Assembly: GCF_008727875.1 (NCBI RefSeq)
Contig: NZ_VTWS01000010.1
Span: 156,877-220,876 of the forward strand
Length of the DNA: 64,000 nt
From: Larkinella humicola
Lineage (GTDB): Bacteria; Bacteroidota; Bacteroidia; Cytophagales; Spirosomataceae
Direction of reading: 5' to 3'
Below the pieces are notes generated by a model. It was given only the letters and a program-made list of their open reading frames with translations, ran no database searches and was not told where the DNA came from. Shown here in pieces: positions 8,372 through 17,585 of this stretch; the stretch's first letter is position 1, and the number at the start of each line of letters is the position of its first letter. The translations under genes and the position numbers were made by a program.

Positions 8372-9775
8372 CTATACAGCATTTAGAATTTTCATGGCAT
8401 TCGGATCCCAGTTGACGATCTGCTTTTTGAACAGACTGATGTTGCCGCACTGCGTCGGCCCACACGCCCGAAGCCCGAAGGTTGCATCTTCGGCCACCGG
8501 TTTCTGGTTGCGAACCGAATCGAAGAAGTTGACAAAGTGTTCGTAACGGTCGCCTTTGTAATCTTTCGGCGTCTTATAGACCATTTCGCGCGGACCTTCC
8601 ATTTCGGGACGCTCGGGATACATTTTTTTGTATTCCTTCAGGTACGCTTCCTGCTGGTCTTTCGGGAAATTGCTGATCGACAGACCGGGCGCTTTGGGCA
8701 GTTTGTGGTGCCGAACCGTCAGGCTATCCCAGCCAACCGACAGATCGCCTTCCGTACCGACCAGCCGAACCAGATAACCGCCACCGCCACCATCGACGAA
8801 ATTGCTCCGCGTCGTCAGGTTAAATTCCGGATGCTCGGCGGTTTTCGGGTAATCAAAAATAGCGAGGTGAATATCGGGAACATCACGACCATCTTTCCAG
8901 AACCGCAGCCCACCGCTGGCATACACCCGGTTGGGGCCTTTGGAACCCGTGATGGTATGGAGCGTCGTCAGCAGGTGAACGTAGAGGTCACCGGCCACCC
9001 CCGTTCCGTAGTCCTGGTAATTTCTCCATCTGAAAAACCGCTTCGGGTCCCACTCACGCTTTTTAGCGGTTCCCAAATAGGTGTCCCAGTCGACGGTTTG
9101 GGGCGATGCATCCGGCGGAATGGAATATTGCCAGGCACCCATGGCACTATGGCGGTCATATTGGGCTTCAGCAAAAACCAGTTCGCCAATGTCACCGGCT
9201 TTCAGCAGTTCCTTGGCTTTGGCGATGATGATGGAACTGGCAAACTGGCTGCCCACCTGAAACACTTTACCGGTTTCTTTCTGAACCTTGATCAGCGTAT
9301 GGCCATCTTCAACCTTCTGCACCATCGGCTTTTCACAATAGACGTGCTTGCCTTTGCGCATGGCGTCGGTCGAAATTTTTTCGTGCCAGTGGTCGGTGGT
9401 TCCGTTGATAATGACATCGACGTCCGACCGTTCGAGCACCTGGCGGTAGTCGCGGGTGGTGAACAAACCGTCGCCCCACAACTCTTTGGCCCGGCGCAGA
9501 CGGCCGTCGTAGAGGTCACAGGCGGCAATGATTTCGGTTCCTTCGACCATCAGTGCGGTCTCCGTATCCCCAATGCCCATACCGCCCGTTCCGATCAGCC
9601 CGATGCGGACTTTATCGTTAGCGGCTGTGCTGCTGTGACTTTTCACTAAATTCAGGTACATTGGAGCCGCACCGGCTTGAGCCAGCGAAGCGGGAACGGC
9701 TGCGGCTGCGGTTCCGGCCAGTCCCAATGTTTTTAGAAAGGACCGACGAGAAGGAACCTGTTCAGGGTTTTCCAT
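8372..9775 (-). CDS. Tat-exported Gfo/Idh/MocA family oxidoreductase
   Basis: A 467-residue NAD(P)-dependent sugar dehydrogenase-like protein. The N-terminus carries a twin-arginine signal ('SRRSFLK' at about 9-15, then an Ala-rich hydrophobic stretch), implying export of the folded, cofactor-loaded enzyme to the periplasm. The Rossmann fold follows ('RIGLIGTGGMGIGD'), with the family motif 'CEKPM' and a C-terminal substrate domain. Its own promoter lies in the shared divergent spacer upstream. The DUF1080 gene is next downstream across a palindrome. Tat-exported Gfo/Idh/MocA proteins are often glycosidases or dehydrogenases working through a 3-keto sugar; the exact reaction is not shown. Confidence 0.88.
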   Translation of the reverse strand: MENPEQVPSRRSFLKTLGLAGTAAAAVPASLAQAGAAPMYLNLVKSHSSTAANDKVRIGLIGTGGMGIGDTETALMVEGTEIIAACDLYDGRLRRAKELWGDGLFTTRDYRQVLERSDVDVIINGTTDHWHEKISTDAMRKGKHVYCEKPMVQKVEDGHTLIKVQKETGKVFQVGSQFASSIIIAKAKELLKAGDIGELVFAEAQYDRHSAMGAWQYSIPPDASPQTVDWDTYLGTAKKREWDPKRFFRWRNYQDYGTGVAGDLYVHLLTTLHTITGSKGPNRVYASGGLRFWKDGRDVPDIHLAIFDYPKTAEHPEFNLTTRSNFVDGGGGGYLVRLVGTEGDLSVGWDSLTVRHHKLPKAPGLSISNFPKDQQEAYLKEYKKMYPERPEMEGPREMVYKTPKDYKGDRYEHFVNFFDSVRNQKPVAEDATFGLRACGPTQCGNISLFKKQIVNWDPNAMKILNAV

Positions 9776-10085
9776 AAAGTTAAATTAGGCGTTTACAGGA
9801 AGCCGTAATTTACGACTTTTTATAATAAGTCCGGAAAAAGGCGTCGTGAAATAGGCGGATTGGGCGCGTAGTGGTCTTATTCAGGAGAAAAGTAGTAGTA
9901 TTGTAAATCCACCCGAAAATGCAGATTTAGACCGTATTTTCACCCCTTCGTTATTCGTTATTCAGTGTTCGATATTCGTTTTTTAGTATTCGTTATTTGG
10001 TTCTAAAAAATACAAATAGTGAATAATGAATATTGAACACTGAATACCGAATAGCGAAGGGGACTGACTATAACAAACTGACGAG
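9776..10085. other. Divergent promoter region with embedded palindrome
   Basis: This 310-base spacer separates two divergently transcribed Gfo/Idh/MocA genes and must hold both promoters. Its right half is the family D palindrome (9943-10062). No small ORF or RNA gene is evident in the rest, and I could not place a clear TAnnTTTG element. Confidence 0.5.
9943..10062. repeat. Long imperfect palindrome, family D, in a divergent promoter region
   Basis: 35-base arms (9943-9977 and 10028-10062) pair with three mismatches. The interior is made of variants of 'ttcgttattc' and 'gaataatgaata', so the pairing extends loosely toward the centre. It ends 23 bases before the start codon at 10086 and lies between two divergent genes, so it cannot be a simple 3' terminator for either. 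Confidence 0.8.
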
Positions 10086-11357
10086 ATGGCAGTAAAAAAA
10101 ATCCCTTCAAGACGTACCTTTCTCAAAAACTCGCTGGGAACCCTGGCGGCATTTTCCATCGTTCCGCGCCATGTGCTGGGGAAAGGCTATCTGGCGCCCA
10201 GCGACCAGCTTTCCAAAGGCATTATCGGCGTTGGTGGCATGGGCCGGGGACACATTCCCTACGCCGGAACGCGCGTGGCGGCCATTTGCGACGTCGATAC
10301 GCGGCACCTGGAACTGGCTAAAGGGATCATCAAAGACCCCGCGCTCAAAACCTTCGGGGATTTTCGGGAATTGATTCAACTGCCCGAAGTCGATATTGTC
10401 CACATTGCCACCCCGCCCCACTGGCACGGCATCATGGCGGCCGAAGCAGCCCGCGCCGGAAAAGACATCTGGTGCGAAAAACCGATGACCACCACCATTG
10501 GCGAAGGCAAACGGGTGATGGAAGCCGTGCAGCAACACGGCCGGATTTTTCGGCTCAACACCTGGTTTCGGTTTGAATCCAATTTCTACGGCATGGGAAC
10601 GCCCGTCAAACCCATCAAGAAGCTGGTCGACAGCGGTTTGCTGGGCTGGCCCCTGAAAGTAACCGTGAGCAAACACACCGGTTTCGACTGGAAGTTTTAC
10701 TGGGTCGGGAAAACCGACCTGGACCCCATGCCCGTGCCGCCCGAGCTGGATTACGAAACCTGGCTGGGGCCGGCGCCCTACAAACCGTATAACGAACACC
10801 GGGTTCACAACACCTTCCGGGGCTACTGGGATTACGATGGGGGCGGTTTGGGCGATATGGGACAACATTATCTAGACCCCATTCAGTATTTTCTGGGCAA
10901 AGACGACACCAGCCCGATTTCGGTCGAAATCGACGCACCCCAGCAACATCCCGACGCCGTTGGCACCTGGCGACGCATCGAGTATACCTACGCCGATGGC
11001 TGTAAAATCATTCTGGATGGTGAGGGCAAAGATGTCAACATGCCGTATATCGAAGGGCCGAAAGGGAAATTGTACCAAGGTTTCAAGTCCGACATTCCGG
11101 AGTTGCAAAAGAAACTGGCCGCTTTTCCCGAACCGTTGCCGCAGCAAACCGACTTTGTGGATGCCGTTCGGGGGCGCAAGCGGTTTGCGCTCAACGAAGC
11201 CAATGGTTACCGGTCCTGCACCCTCATCAACATGGGGAAGATCGCCCTGCAACTGGGCCGATCACTGAAATTTGATCCGGTCAATCAGGTATTTGTCAAC
11301 GACGAGGGCGCCAATCGGCTGATTGACCAGCCCATGCGCGCACCCTGGATTCTGTAA
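10086..11357 (+). CDS. Tat-exported Gfo/Idh/MocA family oxidoreductase
   Basis: A 423-residue paralogue-type enzyme, with a Tat signal ('SRRTFLK' at about 8-14), a Rossmann motif 'GIIGVGGMGRGH', the family 'CEKPM' motif, and a substrate domain with 'GGGLGDMGQHYLDP'. Its sequence differs clearly from the divergent neighbour, so the two are not recent duplicates. The next gene starts 37 bases downstream on the same strand, suggesting a two-gene operon with the HEAT/DUF1080 protein. Likely periplasmic oxidation or keto-sugar chemistry; substrate unknown. Confidence 0.87.
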   Translation: MAVKKIPSRRTFLKNSLGTLAAFSIVPRHVLGKGYLAPSDQLSKGIIGVGGMGRGHIPYAGTRVAAICDVDTRHLELAKGIIKDPALKTFGDFRELIQLPEVDIVHIATPPHWHGIMAAEAARAGKDIWCEKPMTTTIGEGKRVMEAVQQHGRIFRLNTWFRFESNFYGMGTPVKPIKKLVDSGLLGWPLKVTVSKHTGFDWKFYWVGKTDLDPMPVPPELDYETWLGPAPYKPYNEHRVHNTFRGYWDYDGGGLGDMGQHYLDPIQYFLGKDDTSPISVEIDAPQQHPDAVGTWRRIEYTYADGCKIILDGEGKDVNMPYIEGPKGKLYQGFKSDIPELQKKLAAFPEPLPQQTDFVDAVRGRKRFALNEANGYRSCTLINMGKIALQLGRSLKFDPVNQVFVNDEGANRLIDQPMRAPWIL

Positions 11358-11394
11358 TAACTGCCGTTGGCCCTTTTAACCTCGTTATCCTGTC

Positions 11395-14300
11395 ATGAAA
11401 TTCCCTCAGATGGCCTTTGCGGGCCTGTTTTTACTCACTACAACCAGTTGGGCGCAACCCAAACCCGATCCGCGCCCCCTCGAAAACCGGGTCGCTGACG
11501 AGCTGGCGCAATTACCCGCTTTAGACAGTAAGCAGTTGATCGCCAGCATGGACGCGATGGCCGCTTTGGGGTCGCCCGGCCTTCAGGAAATGGTAACCCG
11601 GCTGGTGGCACCCGGCAAAGGCGACAACACAGCTCTGGAATACGCGCTGGGCGGTTATTCCTATTACGTTACCAAACCGGGCAAGGAAGCACAACGGGCG
11701 GTGGCGGTGCGGGCCTACGGGCAGTCGCTGGAAAAACTAACCGACCCGGAAAATAAGGCGTTTATCCTCAGTCAATTGCAGATTGTCGGAAAAGACGACG
11801 CCGTTGTGTTTCTGAAACCCTATCTGACCGACGAACGGCTTTGCGCCCCGGCGGTTCGGGCGCTGGTCAAGATCAACACACCCTCGGCTCAGAAAGCGGT
11901 GTTGCAAGCCCTGGCCGAATCGCAGGGAGCGATCCGCCTGTCTCTGGTGAAAGCCCTGGGCGACACGCGCTACCTGGCCGCAGCTCCGGCGCTGCTGCCG
12001 TTGGTGGAGCAGGGCGATCCGAAACTCAGCAAGGTGGCAATGTATGCCCTGGCTCGACTGGCGGCTCCGACTGCCGGACCGGTTTTGGCCAAAGCCGCCG
12101 AACAAAGCGGTTTTACGTACGATGCAACGGAAGCCACGGCCAGTTACCTCGATTATATCAAACAACTCTCGGCGTCGGGCAAAAAACTGCAGGCCGACGC
12201 CCTGGCCCGGAAACTACTGGAACAGTGCACGGATGCGAAACAGGTTCATACGCGCTCGGCCGCGCTGAAAATTCTGGTCGATAACAACCGGGAAAAAAGC
12301 CTGCCCCTACTCACCACGGCGGTGCAGGACCCATTGGGCGAATACCGGGTTGCGGCCCTGAAACTGGCGACGGGTTTGAAGAACAAACTGCTCAATCTGC
12401 AACTAGCCAAACTGATTGCCAAAACCACCGGCGACGTGCAGGCGGATTTGATTACCCAACTGGGACTAACCGGCGATGCGGCTCTGACACCGGTTTTGTT
12501 AGCGGGCCTCAAAAGTGACGATCAGGCGGTTCGGTTGGCGACTATTTCGGCTCTGGCCCGCACAGGTCAGCAAAAGGCGTTGCCGGATTTGCTGGCGTTG
12601 CTGAAGCGGGGTACGTCGCAGGAGATTAGCGCGATCCGGGATGCGGTGTTGACCCTGAAAGGCCCGGACGTTGTGGCCCAGATCACCCACGCGCTGCCGA
12701 GCATGCCCGCCGAAGCCCGGGCGGCTTTGCTGTCGGTGCTCGGTGCCCGCGCTGCCGGATCGAGCGTGCAACAGGTACTGGCTCAGGCGCAGGACAGCGA
12801 CACCACCATCAGTCAGGCGGCTGCGGCTGCGTTACCGTTTCTGGTCGGATCGGAGCAACTTCCGCAACTGGTGACTTTATTAACCAACGCAACACAACCC
12901 AAGGCCATTCGCTCGTTGCAACAGGCGCTGGCAGCCGCGACGGTTTCGGTGGGCGACTCGCTCCAGCGGACGGACTTGTTACTCAGCACAATGCAACAAG
13001 CATCAACGGCAGCCCAACCGCGTTTTCTGGGGGCTTTTGCCGGCATCGGCGGGCCGAAAGCGTTACAAATTGTGCAGGAATCGTTCGGGAAAGGTGAAGG
13101 CATTGCCCAGCCTGCTGCCGTAGCGGCTCTGTCGGAGTGGTCGACGCCCGAAGCGGCTCCGGCTTTGCTGGCGATTGCGCGGCAGACCAGTGTGGTGTCC
13201 GAATCGGCTTTGAGCGATTATCTCAAACTGATCGATCGGTCGACTTTTCCGGCCGACCAGCGGCTGCTGCTGCTCCGGGATGCGATGGAAGTAGCCCGAA
13301 CTCCGCAGCAAAAAAACGAAATCCTGAAATCGGTCAGCCGGTGCCGGACGTTTTTGGCGCTGGTTTTTACCGGAAACTATCTGGACGATCCGGCGGTTCA
13401 ACAACAGGCGGCCGCGACGGTTTTAACAGTGGCCTCATCCAGCCGGGATTTTACGGGGGATGTGGTGCGGAAGTTGCTGGAAAAAGCCAGCCAGGTCATC
13501 ACCGGTCCCGACAGCGACGCCCAGCGACAGGCCATCCAGCGACGCTTGCAAACCCTGCCAGCTGGCGACGGTTTTGTGGCGATCTTCAACGGAAAAGATC
13601 TTTCGGGCTGGAAAGGGCTGGTAGAAAACCCGGTCAAACGAAGCAAAATGAGCGCCGATTCGCTGGCGTTGAAACAGCAGAATGCCGATGAACTCATGCG
13701 GGCAGGCTGGTCGGTGAAAGACGGGTTGCTGGTTTTCAACGGACATGGAAACAACATCTGCACGACAAAACCGTACCAGGATTTCGAGATGCTGGTCGAT
13801 TGGAAAATTACCAAAGAAGGCGACGCCGGTATTTACCTGCGAGGCACCCCGCAGGTGCAGATCTGGGACCCGGCGCGGACGAATGTGGGCGCACAGGTTG
13901 GCTCGGGCGGATTGTATAACAACCAGAAGTTTGCCAGCAAACCGCTGAAACGGGCCGATAACCCGGTGGGCGAGTGGAACACGTTCCGGATCATCATGAA
14001 AGGCGAACGCGTGACGGTTTATCTGAATGGCGAACTGGTAACGGACAATACGGTGCTGGAAAATTACTGGGATCGCAGCCAGCCTATTTTTCCGTCGGAA
14101 CAGATTGAACTCCAGGCGCATGGTACTTACGTGGCCTACCGGAATATCTACATCAAAGAATTACCCCAACCCAAACCGTATCAAGTGACCGAAGCCGAAA
14201 AACAGGACGGTTTTCAGGCGTTGTTCAACGGCAGTGATTTCAGCCAGTGGACCGGCAATACGAAGGATTATGTGGCCGAAGATGGCGATATCGTCTGGTA

Positions 14301-14778
14301 CAACAACGGGGGGAAAGGTAATCTGTACACGAAAAAAGAATACGCGGATTTTGTATTCCGGTTCGAGTTTCAGCTAACTCCCGGAGCGAACAATGGCTTG
14401 GGCATCCGCGCTCCGCTGGAAGGTGATGCCGCTTATGTGGGTATGGAACTCCAGATTCTGGATAATGACGCAGATATTTACAAAAAGCTGGAGGTATATC
14501 AGTACCACGGCTCGGTCTACGGCGTGATTCCGGCGAAACGCGGGGCGCTCAAACCGCTGGGTGAGTGGAACGAACAGGAAGTAACTGTAAAAGGCACTCA
14601 GGTAAAAGTGGTATTAAACGGGGTTCAGATTTTGAACGGTGATATTGCCGAAGCCAGCAAAAACGGGACTCTCGACCATAAAGAACATCCCGGTTTGCAA
14701 CGCACCAAAGGCCACATCGGTTTTCTGGGCCACGGTTCCGTGCTGCGGTTTCGGAACATTCGGGTGAAGGAACTGTGA
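11395..14778 (+). CDS. Exported HEAT-repeat protein with two C-terminal DUF1080 domains
   Basis: An 1127-residue protein. A signal peptide (ending near 'TTTSWAQ') precedes about 680 residues of helical HEAT-like repeats: repeated 'APALLPLV' and 'ALxxLLALL' helices with Ala-rich pairs. Two DUF1080 domains follow, at about 724-925 ('FVAIFNGKDLSGWKGL') and 936-1127 ('FQALFNGSDFSQW'), each ending in the typical closing strand ('NIYIKELP' and 'NIRVKEL'). The two domains differ in sequence, suggesting separate substrate roles, or one catalytic and one binding role. It is probably co-transcribed with the Gfo/Idh gene 37 bases upstream. The HEAT solenoid may act as a scaffold for partner enzymes; that is inference. 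Confidence 0.88.
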   Translation: MKFPQMAFAGLFLLTTTSWAQPKPDPRPLENRVADELAQLPALDSKQLIASMDAMAALGSPGLQEMVTRLVAPGKGDNTALEYALGGYSYYVTKPGKEAQRAVAVRAYGQSLEKLTDPENKAFILSQLQIVGKDDAVVFLKPYLTDERLCAPAVRALVKINTPSAQKAVLQALAESQGAIRLSLVKALGDTRYLAAAPALLPLVEQGDPKLSKVAMYALARLAAPTAGPVLAKAAEQSGFTYDATEATASYLDYIKQLSASGKKLQADALARKLLEQCTDAKQVHTRSAALKILVDNNREKSLPLLTTAVQDPLGEYRVAALKLATGLKNKLLNLQLAKLIAKTTGDVQADLITQLGLTGDAALTPVLLAGLKSDDQAVRLATISALARTGQQKALPDLLALLKRGTSQEISAIRDAVLTLKGPDVVAQITHALPSMPAEARAALLSVLGARAAGSSVQQVLAQAQDSDTTISQAAAAALPFLVGSEQLPQLVTLLTNATQPKAIRSLQQALAAATVSVGDSLQRTDLLLSTMQQASTAAQPRFLGAFAGIGGPKALQIVQESFGKGEGIAQPAAVAALSEWSTPEAAPALLAIARQTSVVSESALSDYLKLIDRSTFPADQRLLLLRDAMEVARTPQQKNEILKSVSRCRTFLALVFTGNYLDDPAVQQQAAATVLTVASSSRDFTGDVVRKLLEKASQVITGPDSDAQRQAIQRRLQTLPAGDGFVAIFNGKDLSGWKGLVENPVKRSKMSADSLALKQQNADELMRAGWSVKDGLLVFNGHGNNICTTKPYQDFEMLVDWKITKEGDAGIYLRGTPQVQIWDPARTNVGAQVGSGGLYNNQKFASKPLKRADNPVGEWNTFRIIMKGERVTVYLNGELVTDNTVLENYWDRSQPIFPSEQIELQAHGTYVAYRNIYIKELPQPKPYQVTEAEKQDGFQALFNGSDFSQWTGNTKDYVAEDGDIVWYNNGGKGNLYTKKEYADFVFRFEFQLTPGANNGLGIRAPLEGDAAYVGMELQILDNDADIYKKLEVYQYHGSVYGVIPAKRGALKPLGEWNEQEVTVKGTQVKVVLNGVQILNGDIAEASKNGTLDHKEHPGLQRTKGHIGFLGHGSVLRFRNIRVKEL

Positions 14779-14803
14779 AATGAAACTTCAAATTATAAAT
14801 GTA

Positions 14804-14870
14804 AAATGCTAAATGTTGAATGTAAAAGTGTTCCCCACGCGGGTACTTTTACATTCAACATTTAGCATTT
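14804..14870. repeat. Palindrome, family B (copy 1), at convergent gene ends
   Basis: 26-bp perfect arms (14804-14829 and 14845-14870) are written in an aaatgttaaatg/aatgtaaaag vocabulary. Flanking A/T-rich words extend the symmetry to about 14791-14884. It sits between the HEAT/DUF1080 stop (14778) and the stop of the next, convergent gene (14891), where it can serve as a bidirectional terminator. A diverged relative lies at 36145-36233. Confidence 0.82.
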
Positions 14871-14890
14871 ATTATTTTACATTCTTTTTA

Positions 14891-15808
14891 TTATACCACA
14901 TCTTCCCGTGCCGCAGCCGGATCGTTGTATTTTCGATCCAGTTGATCGGTCGACTTCAGCTCCGATGCAGCCTGAGCGGATGATTCCTGCATTGGCTGTT
15001 TTTTGATCGCGCTTTCGTCTAGCGTTTCCTTCGGCTGATCCAGCATCTGGGCGGTTTCTTCCGGGCGTTCGGCGGATTGATACGGTTCCTTGTCTTTTTC
15101 GTTGACGTCGTAGGGATGTTCCGAGGAGCCCGTATCCGGGTTTTCGGTCATGCCTTCGTCGGTTTTGGGCTTGATGTAATTGGCCGGGCCGGGGCCCTGG
15201 TTGGCGTCGGAGTCGACCAGATCCGGGGCTTTTTCTTTTTCTCCGGGGTGCTGGCTTTGCGTCGGCACATCCGCGCCAGGCATGGTATCCGCCAGTCCGC
15301 TGGTGGGCGTATCTTTTGTGTTGCCTTCGTTGGAAATCTGGCCATCGGCGTTCCCGGAGTTGTTCACTTCGTGCGACCGCCCGGGTTCACTGGGTTCCGT
15401 AATTTCGGGTTTGTCCGGTTTCGGGGTCGACGGAAAATCCGGGATTTCGGGGCCGGGAGTGTGTGGCGTCGGCGGATTGGGTGAATCAGGCGACGACGGA
15501 ATCGGATTGTTCGGGTTGGGAGTCGACGGGAGTTCCGGAATCATATCCGCCTGAGGATGATCCGATTTGATATCGACTACATCATACGTCCGTTGGTTGG
15601 GCGAGTTCAGACCGCGCTCCACATCGTCGGTATACCGATCGCTGAGGTCGTCGGTTACTTCTGTTTCGAGATGGGCCGTCGGCACTAATTTCCCATTGAC
15701 TAATTTGACCATATGTGTATCGGCCTGATCCTGACCGTATTTTGTATCAGCATTTTCGTTGGATACGAGGTCCGCCTGTTGCGAATCATGAAACACATTC
15801 GATTCCAT
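14891..15808 (-). CDS. Acidic, proline-rich, low-complexity protein of unknown function
   Basis: A 305-residue protein that I do not recognise. It has no signal peptide or membrane segment. Residues about 90-145 are proline-rich with repeated 'TPxP' and 'SPxxPNPP' words. The rest is rich in D, E, N, Q and S, as expected for a disordered protein. A short N-terminal part ('MVKLVNGKLVPTAHLETEVTDDLSDRY' region, about 33-60) looks more ordered and could be the conserved part. The length of the open frame, a normal ATG and an intergenic hairpin at the 3' side support a real gene. It might be a stress, spacer or cytoplasmic linker protein; nothing decides this. Confidence 0.6.
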   Translation of the reverse strand: MESNVFHDSQQADLVSNENADTKYGQDQADTHMVKLVNGKLVPTAHLETEVTDDLSDRYTDDVERGLNSPNQRTYDVVDIKSDHPQADMIPELPSTPNPNNPIPSSPDSPNPPTPHTPGPEIPDFPSTPKPDKPEITEPSEPGRSHEVNNSGNADGQISNEGNTKDTPTSGLADTMPGADVPTQSQHPGEKEKAPDLVDSDANQGPGPANYIKPKTDEGMTENPDTGSSEHPYDVNEKDKEPYQSAERPEETAQMLDQPKETLDESAIKKQPMQESSAQAASELKSTDQLDRKYNDPAAAREDVV

Positions 15809-15950
15809 ACCGTTTGTTACGAGTTAGTGAATAGAAATTCTTCCAAAACTGCGGTTACCAAAAACCGTAGTAATGTCTTTATAACTTCCGGTATAGCAAA
15901 AGGTTTTTGATTAAATCAGATAAAAAAATCCCGGAAGGATTCTACTGGCT

Positions 15951-16379
15951 TTACCGATAAAAGCGGCTGGAAGGGGTGGAGGCTACGCGCAACCAGAAGT
16001 TGCAGAGGTCTTCGACCACAGATTTGTAGTCATTGAACGAATCCGGTTTTTTGACGTACGAATTGGCTCCCAGTTCATACGCCCGGTCGATGTCGGGCTG
16101 GGCATTCGACGTACTGAAAATCAGCACCGGCATCAGGTTGTAGCGGGGATCGGCGCGCAGTTTTCCCAGCACCTCAAAACCGCTCATCAAGGGCATGTTG
16201 AGGTCGAGCAGCAAAAAAGAAGGTAAAGTCTTTACGGTTTCCAGCCGTGACAACAAATCCATTCCACTGGTTGCAATCAATACTTTCTCCTCGTTCAAAC
16301 ACACTTTGAAGGCTTCCTGTATCAAAAATAGATCATCATCGTCGTCGTCTACGACGGCTATAATCTGTTTGTTTTTCAT
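15951..16379 (-). CDS. Stand-alone response regulator receiver
   Basis: A 142-residue single receiver domain with no output domain, of the type often paired with phytochrome-like or hybrid kinases. An acidic run (six Asp at residues 11-16) contains the Mg-binding pair. Asp59 in 'LLLDLNMP' is the phospho-acceptor, 'FSTS' supplies the Ser/Thr, and 'VKKPD' the Lys. A second receiver-like gene lies 50 bases upstream on the same strand, so the two are probably co-transcribed. No kinase is adjacent, so its phosphodonor must be encoded elsewhere. Confidence 0.9.
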   Translation of the reverse strand: MKNKQIIAVVDDDDDDLFLIQEAFKVCLNEEKVLIATSGMDLLSRLETVKTLPSFLLLDLNMPLMSGFEVLGKLRADPRYNLMPVLIFSTSNAQPDIDRAYELGANSYVKKPDSFNDYKSVVEDLCNFWLRVASTPSSRFYR

Positions 16380-16429
16380 ATGCTATTGACCAACCAACCG
16401 CCAGCTATTGGCAGACCCGGTCGGGACCA

Positions 16430-16906
16430 TCAGGCCCAACGCCTGCGGTTGTGCTGATTCGAATTTTGGGTTGATGATAAACTGTCTTCTGCCTTGATAG
16501 TGGGCAGGGCAACGCGTTTTTTCCAGTAGGAGCAAAAATGCGCCATCGATGCTTGCCAGTTTTCCGGCCTGGGCATGTAACAGGTTGCGCCCCACCGGTA
16601 GGCCAGCCTGACCTGCTCCGGATCATTGCCGCTCCCGTAAACAATTACCGGAATCCGCCGAAGCACCGGATGCTGTTTCAACAGTTCCAGTATTTTCGCC
16701 GGTTTGCCGGTGTCCCGGTCCAGCATAATCAGGGTCGGAACAAACAGCGCATCCGCCAAACCCTTCTGAAAATAGGCATTCAGGGTAACGTCTTCCTGGG
16801 CCGACAGATACCGGTGTGGAACGCCATAGCTCCGAAAAGCGTCAGCCAGCGCCTGGCGGTCAGGGGTGTCGGAGCCGATGAGTAAGATCGATAAGGGGCC
16901 GGTCAT
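16430..16906 (-). CDS. Degenerate receiver-like protein
   Basis: A 158-residue protein with a receiver-like fold pattern: 'LSILLIGSDTPDRQAL' at the N-terminus, 'TLIMLDRDTGKPAKIL' where the phosphorylation strand lies, 'PVIVYGSGNDPEQVRLAYRWGATCYMPRPENW' near the end. The usual conserved Lys is replaced by Arg ('MPRPEN') and the N-terminal acidic pair is reduced to one Asp, so normal phosphorylation is doubtful. The ATG at 16906 fits the domain start better than an upstream ATG at 16945. The last 25 residues or so are basic and polar and probably disordered. It precedes a canonical receiver in the same direction, so it may compete with or modulate it; this is inference. Confidence 0.78.
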   Translation of the reverse strand: MTGPLSILLIGSDTPDRQALADAFRSYGVPHRYLSAQEDVTLNAYFQKGLADALFVPTLIMLDRDTGKPAKILELLKQHPVLRRIPVIVYGSGNDPEQVRLAYRWGATCYMPRPENWQASMAHFCSYWKKRVALPTIKAEDSLSSTQNSNQHNRRRWA

Positions 16907-17015
16907 GGTTTCAAAAAATGAAATGTAATTCAGGCCATTAATCAAAAATAAAACGAGCCAATGGAAAAAAAGTTAGCCTAAACCGCCTAAAATACAATAC
17001 TTAAAGCATTAATGA

Positions 17016-17585
17016 CTAGCCTAATCTTCTAATAATTAAACTATTAACGAGGTCGAAGAAGGCGGCTGGCTTCAAGGTACGCCAGTTGTCGATCTCATCC
17101 AGTGTACCGCCAAAATTCATGTAGTAATCGAGCCGAAAGCGTTTCCATTCGCTCTCGACAAAGTCCCGGAAATTGACGGCGGCAATCCAGCCGTCCTCCA
17201 CATCTTCAAACCACTCTTCGTAGTAGCTGTCGTCGGAACCGTGGAAATTCAGGATGTTTTCGCCCACCAGAATGAATTTGTTGATCTGTTCATTCACCAG
17301 CGGATCGATCACCTGCCGTTTCAGGTACATGATGTCGTTGTGCAGTGTGTCGTTCCACTCGCCGAAGAGTTCGATCACCACAAACCGGCGGTCATAATCG
17401 GCAAAGAGAATTTTGCAGTACAGCGTCTCCGACCCGATTTCGTCCCAGAGGGGGTGAATGTAATACCCATAAATCGTATTGGTGTATTGGGTCATGTTGT
17501 AGACGCGGCCAAAAAACGGCGAATTCGGATCTTCCGACGCGTTATACCACTTCTCCCAATTGTAAAAAGGCTCAATCTCGTGCAT
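17016..17585 (-). CDS. Conserved-looking cytoplasmic protein of unknown function
   Basis: A 189-residue acidic protein rich in aromatic residues (W, Y, F), e.g. 'FYNWEKWY' and 'YYEEWFEDVEDGW'. There is no signal peptide with the preferred ATG at 17585; an upstream in-frame start at 17645 would add a short hydrophobic lead that looks spurious. I do not recognise a named domain. The protein reads as compact and globular, with an 'IELFGEWND' strand-turn and C-terminal amphipathic helices. It has its own upstream region and stands between the receivers and the SusCD locus. Confidence 0.7.
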   Translation of the reverse strand: MHEIEPFYNWEKWYNASEDPNSPFFGRVYNMTQYTNTIYGYYIHPLWDEIGSETLYCKILFADYDRRFVVIELFGEWNDTLHNDIMYLKRQVIDPLVNEQINKFILVGENILNFHGSDDSYYEEWFEDVEDGWIAAVNFRDFVESEWKRFRLDYYMNFGGTLDEIDNWRTLKPAAFFDLVNSLIIRRLG

